Notes under the pieces: model-generated
Database searches by the model: none
The model's input: the letters and a program-made list of their open reading frames with translations, nothing else
Told to the model about the DNA's origin: nothing
Position numbers and translations under genes: made by a program
Shown: positions 45,157 through 53,140 of the stretch, piece by piece
Numbering within the stretch: the stretch's first letter is position 1
Layout of the letters: every line of letters begins with the position of its first letter
Assembly: GCF_000612665.1 (NCBI RefSeq)
Contig: NZ_HG942066.1
Location: 1 to 64,000 of the forward strand
DNA: 64,000 bases
Source: Neobacillus dielmonensis
Lineage (GTDB): Bacteria > Bacillota > Bacilli > Bacillales > Cytobacillaceae
Reading direction: 5' to 3'

Positions 45157-46356
45157 ATGAGTACAGTAGTGGCAGACAAATTAAAAACCATCAAACCATT
45201 AAACAATATCGCAGATAGCGGCCTGAAGGTATTCAACCAGGAACAATATGTCGTTGACAATAACTGTGAAGATCCAGATGCTATTGTTGTTCGCAGCTTC
45301 AATATGCATGCAATGGATTTCGGTGCCAATTTAAAGGCGATTGCACGGGCGGGCGCTGGTGTCAATAACATTCCAGTCGACAAATGCACGGATCAAGGAA
45401 TTGTCGTATTTAATACCCCTGGTGCCAATGCGAATGCCGTAAAGGAATTGGTGTTGACCTCTCTGATGGCATCTTCCCGCAACCTTTACGACGGAGTGGC
45501 ATGGACCAAAACCTTGGCCGCTGAGGGCGACAAAGTTCCAAAGTTGGTCGAAGCAGGAAAGAAGCAATTTGTCGGAAAAGAAATAAAAGGTAAAACACTT
45601 GGCATTATTGGTTTAGGTGCCATTGGAGCATTGGTTGCAAATGATGCACTTGATTTAGATATGGAAGTAATCGGTTTTGACCCATTCATTTCCGTGGATA
45701 CGGCTTGGAAACTGTCTCGTAATGTCCGTCGTGCGATGACGATTGAGCAATTATTTGCTGAATCCGATTATATTACCGTCCACGTGCCATTTACGAAAGA
45801 CACGGGTGGCATGTTCAATAAGGAAACGTTCAGCATTATGAAGGACGGCGTTTACATTTTGAACTTCTCACGCGGTGAGCTGGTTAATGAAGACGATATG
45901 GCTGAGGCACTCGAAAGCGGGAAAGTAGGTAAATTTATTACCGACTTCCCGAACGAAAAGGTTTTAAAAATGAAAAATACAATCTGCACCCCGCACCTTG
46001 GTGCATCTACCGAAGAGTCAGAGGAAAATTGTGCAATCATGGCAGCACGTCAGGTGAAGGATTTCCTTGAAACGGGGAACATCCAAAATTCAGTTAACTT
46101 CCCTAATGCGTCTTTGCCGTTTACGGGTAAGCGCCGGGTAACGGCTTTCCATCATAACGTTCCAAACATGGTCGGCCAAATCACGTCTGCCATTTCCAGC
46201 TATCACTTAAACATTGCTGATATGGTCAACAGAAGCCGTGGGGGCTACGCCTATACCATGATCGACATTGATGAAAAAGTAAATGGTGAAACGATTCCTG
46301 GATTACTGGCAAAAATTAACCAAATTGATGGCATTGTGAAAGTGCGCGTTATTTAA
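45157..46356 (+). CDS. serA: D-3-phosphoglycerate dehydrogenase
   Basis: A 399-residue NAD-dependent dehydrogenase that starts serine synthesis from 3-phosphoglycerate. The Rossmann motif is GIIGLGAIGALVAND (about residue 149), the substrate-binding arginine lies in VVRSFNMH, and the catalytic His is in CTPHLGAST near 285. The C-terminal ACT-like domain (about 325-399, HHNVPNMVGQITSAIS) would give serine or other allosteric control. It is the shorter type without the extra intervening domain of B. subtilis SerA (525 aa). The ZTP riboswitch upstream ties it to one-carbon supply. AAAGAGGG precedes ATG 45157. Confidence 0.9.
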   Translation: MSTVVADKLKTIKPLNNIADSGLKVFNQEQYVVDNNCEDPDAIVVRSFNMHAMDFGANLKAIARAGAGVNNIPVDKCTDQGIVVFNTPGANANAVKELVLTSLMASSRNLYDGVAWTKTLAAEGDKVPKLVEAGKKQFVGKEIKGKTLGIIGLGAIGALVANDALDLDMEVIGFDPFISVDTAWKLSRNVRRAMTIEQLFAESDYITVHVPFTKDTGGMFNKETFSIMKDGVYILNFSRGELVNEDDMAEALESGKVGKFITDFPNEKVLKMKNTICTPHLGASTEESEENCAIMAARQVKDFLETGNIQNSVNFPNASLPFTGKRRVTAFHHNVPNMVGQITSAISSYHLNIADMVNRSRGGYAYTMIDIDEKVNGETIPGLLAKINQIDGIVKVRVI

Positions 46357-46373
46357 ATTTAAATTTAAATTTT

Positions 46374-46403
46374 AAAAAGAAGGGGACTGCCCCTTCTTTT
46401 TTG
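46374..46403 (+). terminator. Terminator after serA
   Basis: AAAAAGAAGGGG-ACTG-CCCCTTCTTTTTT. Confidence 0.92.
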
Positions 46404-46511
46404 TCTGCTACCTCGGCTTTTCTCTAAGACAATGGCAGGAATTTTGTTTGAAAAGGTAGAACGAAAAACAGATGCTTGGATTGCTCGACTAAACGTGAAT
46501 GGAGATAACCC

Positions 46512-47025
46512 ATGATTATTACCAGTAAAGAATTCGAAGTAAAAGGTGTCCATTATCACATTCGTTCGGCGCTGGAATCGGATGCCGAGCAGTTGTCCGC
46601 GCTAAGATTGCAAATTGATGAAGAGACAGAGAACCTCGATAGAGGACCGGGGGAGGCTTTTATCGATGTGCCTGGATTTAAACAAATCATTCAGGATTGT
46701 CGGTTTTTCAAGGTGCGAAGGAAGCAGCTTAAAGCGATTTGCCCATAAAGTAGAGTTTGGAATATGTATTTTAAAAGAATATTGGGGATTTGGAATCGGG
46801 AATCATTTATTAAAAGAAACTACCTCATGGGCGGACACCAACTGTATCACAAAAATAACGCTGCATGTATTGGAGACAAATGAATCTGGCATTCATCTAT
46901 ACAAAAAACATGGTTTTGAAATCGAAGGGGTATTAAGAAATGACAAACTTCTTTCCGACGGGAAATACTATCATACCATTGTTATGGGCAGATTTAAGGG
47001 GGACGTTCTCCGGTTACAGAATTAA
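46512..47025 (+). pseudogene. GNAT acetyltransferase with internal deletion and frameshift
   Basis: Frame one from 46512 gives an N-terminal GNAT portion up to PGFKQIIQD. It then reads into CRFFKV and stops at 46748. Frame two resumes at about 46697 with IVGFSRCEGSSLKRFAHKVEF and continues to the end (WGFGIGNHLL is the acetyl-CoA loop; GVLRNDKLLSDGKYYHTIVMGRF is the usual tail). The join would skip the strand and loop normally found between them, so roughly 20 codons were lost with a shift of frame. This looks like a true deletion and not a one-base error. Confidence 0.75.
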
Positions 47026-47041
47026 ACCGGGAGAACCGTCC
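47001..47041. terminator. Hairpin at the GNAT/aldo-keto reductase junction
   Basis: GGACGTTCTCCGGTT and AACCGGGAGAACCGTCC form a long imperfect stem overlapping the GNAT stop; the gene at 47054 converges on it. Confidence 0.6.
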
Positions 47042-47053
47042 TCACATTTCATA

Positions 47054-47896
47054 TTAGAAATCAATATTGTCAGGGTCTGGTCCGATGCGATGGTTTTCGT
47101 TAAGGGAGTTAATTCTCTCCATATCATCCACGGTTAATGTGAAATCGAAAATACTGGAATTCTCAACAATTCGATGTTCCTTAGTAGACTTGGGGATGGT
47201 GACGACACCGTTTTGCAAGTCCCAGCGCAAAATAATTTGGGGGACCGTTTTGTTATATTGATCGGCGATTTCTTTTAATACAGGATGATCCAATAATTGG
47301 CCTTGCATCAAAGGAGACCAGGCTTCTAACTGGATACCATGTTCTTGACAGTACAACTGTACTCCTTTCTGGGTCAATTTTGGGTGATATTCGACTTGAT
47401 TGACCATTGGTATTACTTCGGCGTCCTTCATCAAGTCTTCTAAATGGTGGACCTGAAAATTACTTACCCCAATTGCTTTTACTTTTCCATGCATATATAG
47501 AGTCTCCAGTGCCTGCCACGCTTCTTTATATTTGCCTTCCACTGGCCAGTGGATTAAGTATAAATCAAAATAATCAAGACCCAGTTTTTTTAAGGTCAAA
47601 TCATAGGCAGCAAGGGTGGTCTCGTAGCCTAAGTCGGAATTCCAAACTTTAGAGGTAACAAACAGTTCCTCTCTTGAAATGCCCGCCTCTTTCATTCCTT
47701 CCCGGATGGCCTGTCCGACACTTTCTTCGTTCCCGTAAATGGCGGCTGTATCAATGCTCCTGTATCCATGTTTAATGGCAAATTTCACCGCATTGACCAG
47801 TTCAGGACCTTCCTCTACTTTAAACACCCCAATACCAAACCAGGGCATATTGACACCATTATGCAAAGTAACTGTATCTTGTAAGTATTTGTTCAT
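47054..47896 (-). CDS. Aldo/keto reductase (YtbE/YvgN-like)
   Basis: A 280-residue NADPH-dependent reductase of carbonyl compounds. The catalytic tetrad is visible: D49 and Y54 in SIDTAAIYGN, the Lys in TSKVWN (about 83), and His in YLIHWP (about 115). The coenzyme-binding IPKSTKEHRI segment sits near 235. Close families in B. subtilis reduce methylglyoxal and glyoxal. Single gene, no clear regulator next to it. ATG 47896 has the weak site GGAGG about 7-12 nt upstream. Confidence 0.88.
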   Translation of the reverse strand: MNKYLQDTVTLHNGVNMPWFGIGVFKVEEGPELVNAVKFAIKHGYRSIDTAAIYGNEESVGQAIREGMKEAGISREELFVTSKVWNSDLGYETTLAAYDLTLKKLGLDYFDLYLIHWPVEGKYKEAWQALETLYMHGKVKAIGVSNFQVHHLEDLMKDAEVIPMVNQVEYHPKLTQKGVQLYCQEHGIQLEAWSPLMQGQLLDHPVLKEIADQYNKTVPQIILRWDLQNGVVTIPKSTKEHRIVENSSIFDFTLTVDDMERINSLNENHRIGPDPDNIDF

Positions 47897-48024
47897 GTTT
47901 AATAAACCTCCGATTGTTCTTGTACATAGGAAATAAAGCTATGGTTTTATTACTTCTCTTATTTAATACCGTCAGATCCTACAAAAATAAGGACTGAAAA
48001 AGTACCACATATCGGCCGATATTC

Positions 48025-49227
48025 TTATGCAGCTCTTTGGTTCTGTTTTGGCCCTCGAGCCTCGAGAAAGCGTCCAAAGCCAGTAAGGAGTACGGCTGCA
48101 AGCACCATGAGGGAGCCAATCCAGGTTGTGTGAAGGAGTCCAATGGAGTCGGTCACAATGCCACCCAAGAAGGAGCCTATGGCAATGCCGGCGTTAAATG
48201 CCGCAATATTGACCGCTGAAGCCACATCCTCCGCTGCTGGCACATATCGCTGAGCTAATATAACTACATAAACCTGCAAACCAGGCACATTCATAAAGGC
48301 CATCAACCCCATTAAAAAGATGGTGATTAAACCGGCTACTTTAAATGGAGCAGTAAACATCAGGATAAATAGGACAATTGCTTGTACGATAAACATATAG
48401 AATAACGCTTTAAGCGGGTTGCGATTCGCTAATTTTCCACCCGTTGTATTGCCAATGGCAATCGCAACCCCGTAAATAAGCAAGATTACGGCCACTGTTT
48501 CTGCTTTAAAGCCTGTGACATTTTGAAGTAATGGGGTTAAATACGTAAAGACGACAAATGTACCCCCATAGCCTAGAGCTGTAATAAGGAAAGTAAGCAG
48601 CAGCCGGCCATTTGTAATTAATTTGAACTGATCATTTAGGGTTACTGGGTTTCCTTTCCGCAAATTTGCAGGAACAAGAATACTATTGGCCAACAGGGCA
48701 AACACACCAACAGCTGCAATGATGATAAAGGCGACTCTCCAGCCCATTTGCTGTCCGATAAATGTTCCCAATGGGACACCTGTAACGGTGGCAACTGTGA
48801 GTCCCGTAAACATAATCGAGATGGCACTGGCCCTGCGATTTTCAGGTACTAAATCAGCTGCAATAGTTGAGCCGATTGACATAAAAACACCGTGTGAAAA
48901 AGCGGAGATTATCCGTGCGGCAAGCAGCACCCCGATACTGGAGGAAGCTGCAGCTAGACTGTTTCCTAAAATGAAAATCACCATAATCCAAAGCAATAAT
49001 GCTTTTCGTGACATCCTCGACGTCAGGGATGTTAGAATGGGCGCACCTAATGTCACGCCTAAGGCGTATAAAGATACGGTCAAGCCTGCGGTAGTGACGG
49101 GTTTGTGTAAATCCTCAGCAATTAACGGCAGCAGCCCGACGCTGATAAACTCGGTTGTTCCTATAGCAAAAGCACTTATTGCCAATGCAAGCAATGCAAA
49201 GGTGCTTTGTTTGTTTTGAAAAGACAT
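48025..49227 (-). CDS. DHA1-family MFS efflux transporter (AraJ/YdhP-like)
   Basis: A 400-residue protein with 12 membrane helices. The helix 2-3 loop LTSRMSRKALLL is the MFS motif A position. LAISAFAIGTTEFISVGLLPLIAEDL at the N-terminus is the hallmark of the AraJ/YdhP/sugar-efflux branch, which exports sugars, arabinose-like compounds or drugs. It is divergent from the HxlR gene at 49438, and the operator-like repeats between them suggest that HxlR controls it. Confidence 0.82.
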   Translation of the reverse strand: MSFQNKQSTFALLALAISAFAIGTTEFISVGLLPLIAEDLHKPVTTAGLTVSLYALGVTLGAPILTSLTSRMSRKALLLWIMVIFILGNSLAAASSSIGVLLAARIISAFSHGVFMSIGSTIAADLVPENRRASAISIMFTGLTVATVTGVPLGTFIGQQMGWRVAFIIIAAVGVFALLANSILVPANLRKGNPVTLNDQFKLITNGRLLLTFLITALGYGGTFVVFTYLTPLLQNVTGFKAETVAVILLIYGVAIAIGNTTGGKLANRNPLKALFYMFIVQAIVLFILMFTAPFKVAGLITIFLMGLMAFMNVPGLQVYVVILAQRYVPAAEDVASAVNIAAFNAGIAIGSFLGGIVTDSIGLLHTTWIGSLMVLAAVLLTGFGRFLEARGPKQNQRAA

Positions 49228-49368
49228 AACTTTTCCTCCTTGGTAAAATTGTGATATAGGATAAAGAGACTCCGTTAAAGTAAACTATACTCATAATGGG
49301 GTATAATCAAATCCAACTGGCAAATGCTATTATGTGATAAATAGTTGTTATTAGGAAGTACGCACTTT

Positions 49369-49403
49369 AAAGTAATATAGGTACCTAAAAGTGATATAGG
49401 TAC
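49369..49403. promoter_or_regulatory. Direct-repeat operator between MFS and hxlR-type genes
   Basis: AAAGTAATATAGGTAC (49369-49384) and AAAGTGATATAGGTAC (49388-49403) differ by one base and repeat every 19 nt. The spacing puts two binding sites about two helical turns apart, 34 nt before the regulator start. It is probably the HxlR operator. Confidence 0.5.
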
Positions 49404-49437
49404 TTTTTAGTGCCTATCAATATAGGAGGAAATCTGC

Positions 49438-49809
49438 ATGAAGCAAAAGAAATACAACATATCCGTAGAAGCTACACTTGAAGTGATCGGGGGAAAGTGG
49501 AAATGCGTGATTTTATGCCATCTGACCCACGGAAAAAAGCGGACCAGTGAACTGAAACGCCTCATGCCGGATATCACCCAAAAAATGCTGACCCAGCAAT
49601 TACGTGAATTAGAAGAAGACGGAATCATTAACCGGATTGTTTATAACCAAATCCCGCCCAAGGTGGAGTACGAATTGAGCGAGTATGGCTGGAGTTTAAA
49701 AAGTATATTAGATGCCCTTTGTTCCTGGGGGGAAAAGCATATCACGAAAGTTTATGGTGATAAGTTTGCTGTCTTAGAAGAAAATGTATTGAACGAACAT
49801 TTAAAGTAA
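49438..49809 (+). CDS. HxlR-family transcriptional regulator
   Basis: A 123-residue winged-helix DNA-binding protein. The family signature is TLEVIGGKWKCVILCHL (residues 14-30), followed by RTSELKRLMPDITQKMLTQQLRELEEDGII. The N-terminal Cys-24 region position resembles redox- or aldehyde-sensing HxlR proteins (C24 in KWKCV); this is a possible sensor, not shown. It faces the MFS gene with direct-repeat operators in between, so autoregulation and control of efflux are likely. Confidence 0.88.
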   Translation: MKQKKYNISVEATLEVIGGKWKCVILCHLTHGKKRTSELKRLMPDITQKMLTQQLRELEEDGIINRIVYNQIPPKVEYELSEYGWSLKSILDALCSWGEKHITKVYGDKFAVLEENVLNEHLK

Positions 49810-49838
49810 GGGAATATACGGCTATCAAGCATAAAAAA

Positions 49839-49867
49839 AGTGAAAGATGCACTCCTGCCCTTTCACT
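49839..49867. terminator. Terminator between convergent genes
   Basis: AGTGAAAG (49839-49846) and CTTTCACT (49860-49867) pair around 13 nt; an A run precedes it and a CTTTCTTTT run follows. Confidence 0.7.
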
Positions 49868-50267
49868 GCTTTCTTTTGGTTCGCATGCCCTTTAGCTTTG
49901 TTATTTGTTCCTGGTCGAGGAAATCTTCATAGGCTTTGCTGTTAACTTCATAAATCGCAATTTTTCCTTGTTCGTTGTAATGGATTCCCCAGCCATAATT
50001 TTTGACCAATGGTGAGGCTCTAAAACATGCTTTTGGCTTTGAAAAGAATTGCTCTCTCAGCTCATCGAGGTAATCTGATTCAATTTGGTTCTTGATTAAA
50101 TGTGTCTTAAACTGAACTTCTTCCTGCGTATATTGGTAAGGAGCATTCTTGAGTAGATCATATTCAATCGAAGCAATCGTCGGTTTCCCATTCCTTGGCA
50201 CAGGAACAACACCAGAAGAAAGGTTCGAATCGTCCGAAATAGTGATAAAGGTATCCTTATAACTCAT
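49863..50267 (-). CDS. DUF6157-type protein of unknown function
   Basis: A 134-residue soluble protein beginning with DTFITISDDS and containing PTIASIEYDLLKNAPYQYTQEEV and CFRASPLVKNYGWGIHYN segments. It fits the DUF6157 family as I recall it, a small conserved protein of bacteria without known role. No catalytic motif is obvious. The stop lies in the terminator stem shared with the HxlR gene. Confidence 0.6.
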   Translation of the reverse strand: MSYKDTFITISDDSNLSSGVVPVPRNGKPTIASIEYDLLKNAPYQYTQEEVQFKTHLIKNQIESDYLDELREQFFSKPKACFRASPLVKNYGWGIHYNEQGKIAIYEVNSKAYEDFLDQEQITKLKGMRTKRKQ

Positions 50268-50360
50268 AAAATCCCCCTGTACACAAACTCGCTAATGTTC
50301 ACATTATCTTTATTCCTCAAAAGATTGGCCCACATACTTATAAAATAAAAAATAGAAAAG

Positions 50361-50430
50361 CGGGGCCTGTCCCCCGCCTCAGTAACGCATTAACGCGCCG
50401 GGGGACAGGCCCCCGGCGCGTTAATGCGTT
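50361..50430. repeat. GC-rich palindromic repeat, copy 3 (short plus long hairpin)
   Basis: Short GCGGGG-CCTGT-CCCCCGC at 50361-50377, then a perfect 21-bp-arm palindrome at 50384-50430: AACGCATTAACG... and ...CGTTAATGCGTT around CGCCGGGGG-ACAGG-CCCCCGGCG. The loop is the reverse complement of that in copies 1 and 2, so this copy is inverted. It lies just beyond the end of the MFS gene at 50437. Confidence 0.85.
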
Positions 50431-50436
50431 AAACTT

Positions 50437-51609
50437 TTATGCATGTTGTCGTGTTGCTGCTCGTTTTGCCCAGCTGAGGGTGAGGAAGAAGCAGCCGAGC
50501 AAGATAATGGTCCCGAACATAAAGGGGAGACTCATATGCCAATCGAACAGGGTACCCGCTAATGCAGGACCGATCATGTTCCCCAAGCTCATGTACGAGT
50601 TGTTCATTCCAGCGGCATAGCCTTGTTCGCTTCCAGCTGTTTTGGAGATGAGTGTGTTAACCGCCGGGCGGATTAAGGTAGTCGCTGTGGAGAACAAGGT
50701 CGCAACGAGTAAAATGATGAAAAATCCGCTGACATATAACATGCCGAACATACTTAATGCTGCTAAGAGTAAACCAAAAAGAATGATTTTCATTTCACCG
50801 AACAGGTTGAACAGCTTATCCAATGCAAAGGATTGAACGATGACACCGACAAAGCCTCCAACTGTCAGAACAATCGCAATGTCATTTGGGGTGAAATGGA
50901 ATTTATAAGTTAAGAACATCGACAAAGTTGATTGGAAGTTGGCAATCCCGAATGAGAAGACAAACACTACGATTAATAACACAAAGTAGCTTGTCTTAAA
51001 GGATCGAGCCATCTGTTTTAACAAATTGTCGCCCTTTACTTGTTCTTTTACCGAAGGCTTGATGGACGGCAGGATCACCAATGACAGGATTCCTGCCAAT
51101 ACGGCGCCTGAGCCTCCAAAATAAAACGGGAAGTGCAAGCTGACATTCGAAAGAAAGCCGCCGATTCCAGGACCAATCATAAACCCTAAAGAAATAGCGG
51201 CCCCAATCCAGCCCATTGCTTTTCCCCGTTCCTGAACGGTGGTAATGTCTGCCGCATAGGCCATGACTGGCGGCACGATAAAGGCAGAACCGACACCGGT
51301 AAAGAACCGGCAGACAAACAGCATCCACAAATCCGTCGACAGGCCAAACAAGATTTGAGATAAGCCGTTTACGAAGAGACCGAAGACGATTAAATTTTTC
51401 CTTCCATAACGGTCGGATAAATTCCCTGCTACCGGTGAGAAAAGAAACTGGGCAAAGGCGATAATGGCGATGATAAACCCTAACGCCTGACCGGCCGCGC
51501 CAAATGTTTTAAGATAACTCGGCATAACTGGTATGATCAGTCCAACCGCAGTAAAGGTCATAAACATGTCAAACATCAATAGAAACAATGCAAATTTATT
51601 AGATCTCAT
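50437..51609 (-). CDS. MFS multidrug efflux transporter (Bmr/NorA/Blt-like)
   Basis: A 390-residue protein with 12 membrane helices. GNLSDRYGRKNLIVFG is MFS motif A (about residues 60-75), and GPGIGGFLS in helix 5 is motif C of drug/proton antiporters. The N-terminal IPVMPSYLKTFGAAG also fits the Bmr/NorA/Blt group. The start follows GAAAGAGAG. The nearest upstream gene belongs to another system, so this is probably a single gene. The drug range is unknown. Confidence 0.85.
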   Translation of the reverse strand: MRSNKFALFLLMFDMFMTFTAVGLIIPVMPSYLKTFGAAGQALGFIIAIIAFAQFLFSPVAGNLSDRYGRKNLIVFGLFVNGLSQILFGLSTDLWMLFVCRFFTGVGSAFIVPPVMAYAADITTVQERGKAMGWIGAAISLGFMIGPGIGGFLSNVSLHFPFYFGGSGAVLAGILSLVILPSIKPSVKEQVKGDNLLKQMARSFKTSYFVLLIVVFVFSFGIANFQSTLSMFLTYKFHFTPNDIAIVLTVGGFVGVIVQSFALDKLFNLFGEMKIILFGLLLAALSMFGMLYVSGFFIILLVATLFSTATTLIRPAVNTLISKTAGSEQGYAAGMNNSYMSLGNMIGPALAGTLFDWHMSLPFMFGTIILLGCFFLTLSWAKRAATRQHA

Positions 51610-52241
51610 TAAAGACTCTCTTTCTTATTTATTTCGAATTCCTAATTATTAGGTTCTGGATATGAATTATACAGCTGATTGTACGGTGAAACAATAAAAA
51701 ACTACGCAGTCTATTAGGAATGAGTAGCATTAAATAGCAATAGTCTGCATCCAATAGTCGCCGAGTGGATCACTGAAAGAGTTACTCTTAATGTAAGGAA
51801 CCGTTTAAAATAAGAAGAAAATATTAGTAGAAAATTACCAGTTATTTTAGATCACGTAAAGAGAATTAACAGAAACAAATATTTTAATATAATATTATTT
51901 GCTGCATCCAGCAATGCCTCAATAATTAAAGATAGATATATATTTCATTGCTAAAAGAGTTCAATTTAATAGAGTGGACCTTGTAATCCTAACTTTTATC
52001 CGTTTTATAACCATTTAAGATGTACAACATCAATAGGACTGACAAAACTTTTCTATCAGAAAAGGTCAATAAACGCATTGTTTGTGAAAAATTATATTGT
52101 TTATTATTATTTTATTCCCAAAATAGTCCTAAAATATGATAAATTATTACTATATTCTACTTGTAAAGTCGAATATAGTAATAAAGTTATAGAAAAAACT
52201 TATAGAAAAATCTCTTATTTAAATCTAGAGGTGATGGGACA
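51610..52241. other. AT-rich region upstream of the PIN-kinase operon with inverted repeat
   Basis: 630 bp of very AT-rich DNA without a supported gene. A perfect 13-bp inverted repeat (TATTACTATATTC at 52145-52157; its complement at 52171-52183, 13-nt spacer) lies about 60-100 nt before the operon start, and a direct repeat (TTATAGAAAAA) follows it. It is the obvious place for promoter and operator of the operon. A small TTGCTG/CAGCAA hairpin is at about 51899-51914. Confidence 0.5.
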
Positions 52242-53138
52242 TTGATCAATCAGATTTTGTCGGTTACGGAGGCTTGGCTCTGTATGGAGTTAGGCGAGGA
52301 AATCCTACATGAAAATTCTTACATTTGGGGAAAAGCAGAAACAACGCCTTTAGATGATGTAGAGTTAATTAAAAGATGGTTTAAATTTGCACAGCAAAAC
52401 GCCGTTATTCCTAAGCATTTTGCACTAGAGGTTTTCACACTGCCGAATCCAGATAAATTTGAAGGGGACGAAATGCTGGTCCTCTATCAGGAAGGCCAAG
52501 TATGGTTTGGTTTTCCATTAAGTCGGTTTACTAGTTTCACGAAAAATTGGAGTCAAAAAGGCCTTGTAGACTTTTTACAGTTGCTCTTTCCTGAAAATCC
52601 CTATTTAGGCACTGAACAGGATGTGGGTTCTGAGTACAGGGAAATAGACGAAAACAATCTATTTAACGAAGACACGCTCGAAGAGAATCCTACTGATGAT
52701 GAATTCAACGAAGATGGCTTTGATGATAATGAATTCAACGAAGATGGCTTTGATGATAATGAATTCAACGAAGATGGCTTCGATGATGATGATTTTAACG
52801 AAGACGCCTTCGATGATAATGATTTCAACGAAGACGACTTTGATGAAGTTGATTTAGATGATGAGGAATTATTATATACCTTGGATGAATTAGATCAAAC
52901 TTCTCAGGAATTAGTTGAAGATGATTCTACTCGTGTATTGCAAGAACTTATTAAAGGGATTAATTCACAGCTGGACGATAATTTACACATAATTGAGGAA
53001 TGTGTGGAGGAAGCCATCCAGCTTAGCGCCAAACAAATGGGTTCGAAAAAATTGGTACGGTTGGTTTTACAGGTAGAGGAAAAATTAAATGACCTAAAGA
53101 CAAACCTCTCCGATTCTATAGAAACAGAAGAGGTATAA
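52242..53138 (+). CDS. Acidic decapeptide-repeat protein, first gene of the PIN-kinase operon
   Basis: A 298-residue protein of unknown family. Residues 1-125 are a globular domain with tryptophans (YIWGKAE, QVWFGFPLSRF). Residues 151-200 are five copies of a decapeptide DDNEFNEDGF, almost all Asp/Glu/Asn/Phe, encoded by a 30-nt DNA repeat (about 52692-52841). Residues 215-298 are helical, likely coiled coil. The start is TTG 52242 with AGAGGTGATGGG upstream. Its stop is 2 nt before the next gene, so it is part of the operon. The acidic arm could bind basic proteins, metal ions or a kinase; nothing shows catalysis. Confidence 0.8.
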   Translation: MINQILSVTEAWLCMELGEEILHENSYIWGKAETTPLDDVELIKRWFKFAQQNAVIPKHFALEVFTLPNPDKFEGDEMLVLYQEGQVWFGFPLSRFTSFTKNWSQKGLVDFLQLLFPENPYLGTEQDVGSEYREIDENNLFNEDTLEENPTDDEFNEDGFDDNEFNEDGFDDNEFNEDGFDDDDFNEDAFDDNDFNEDDFDEVDLDDEELLYTLDELDQTSQELVEDDSTRVLQELIKGINSQLDDNLHIIEECVEEAIQLSAKQMGSKKLVRLVLQVEEKLNDLKTNLSDSIETEEV

Positions 53139-53140
53139 CA

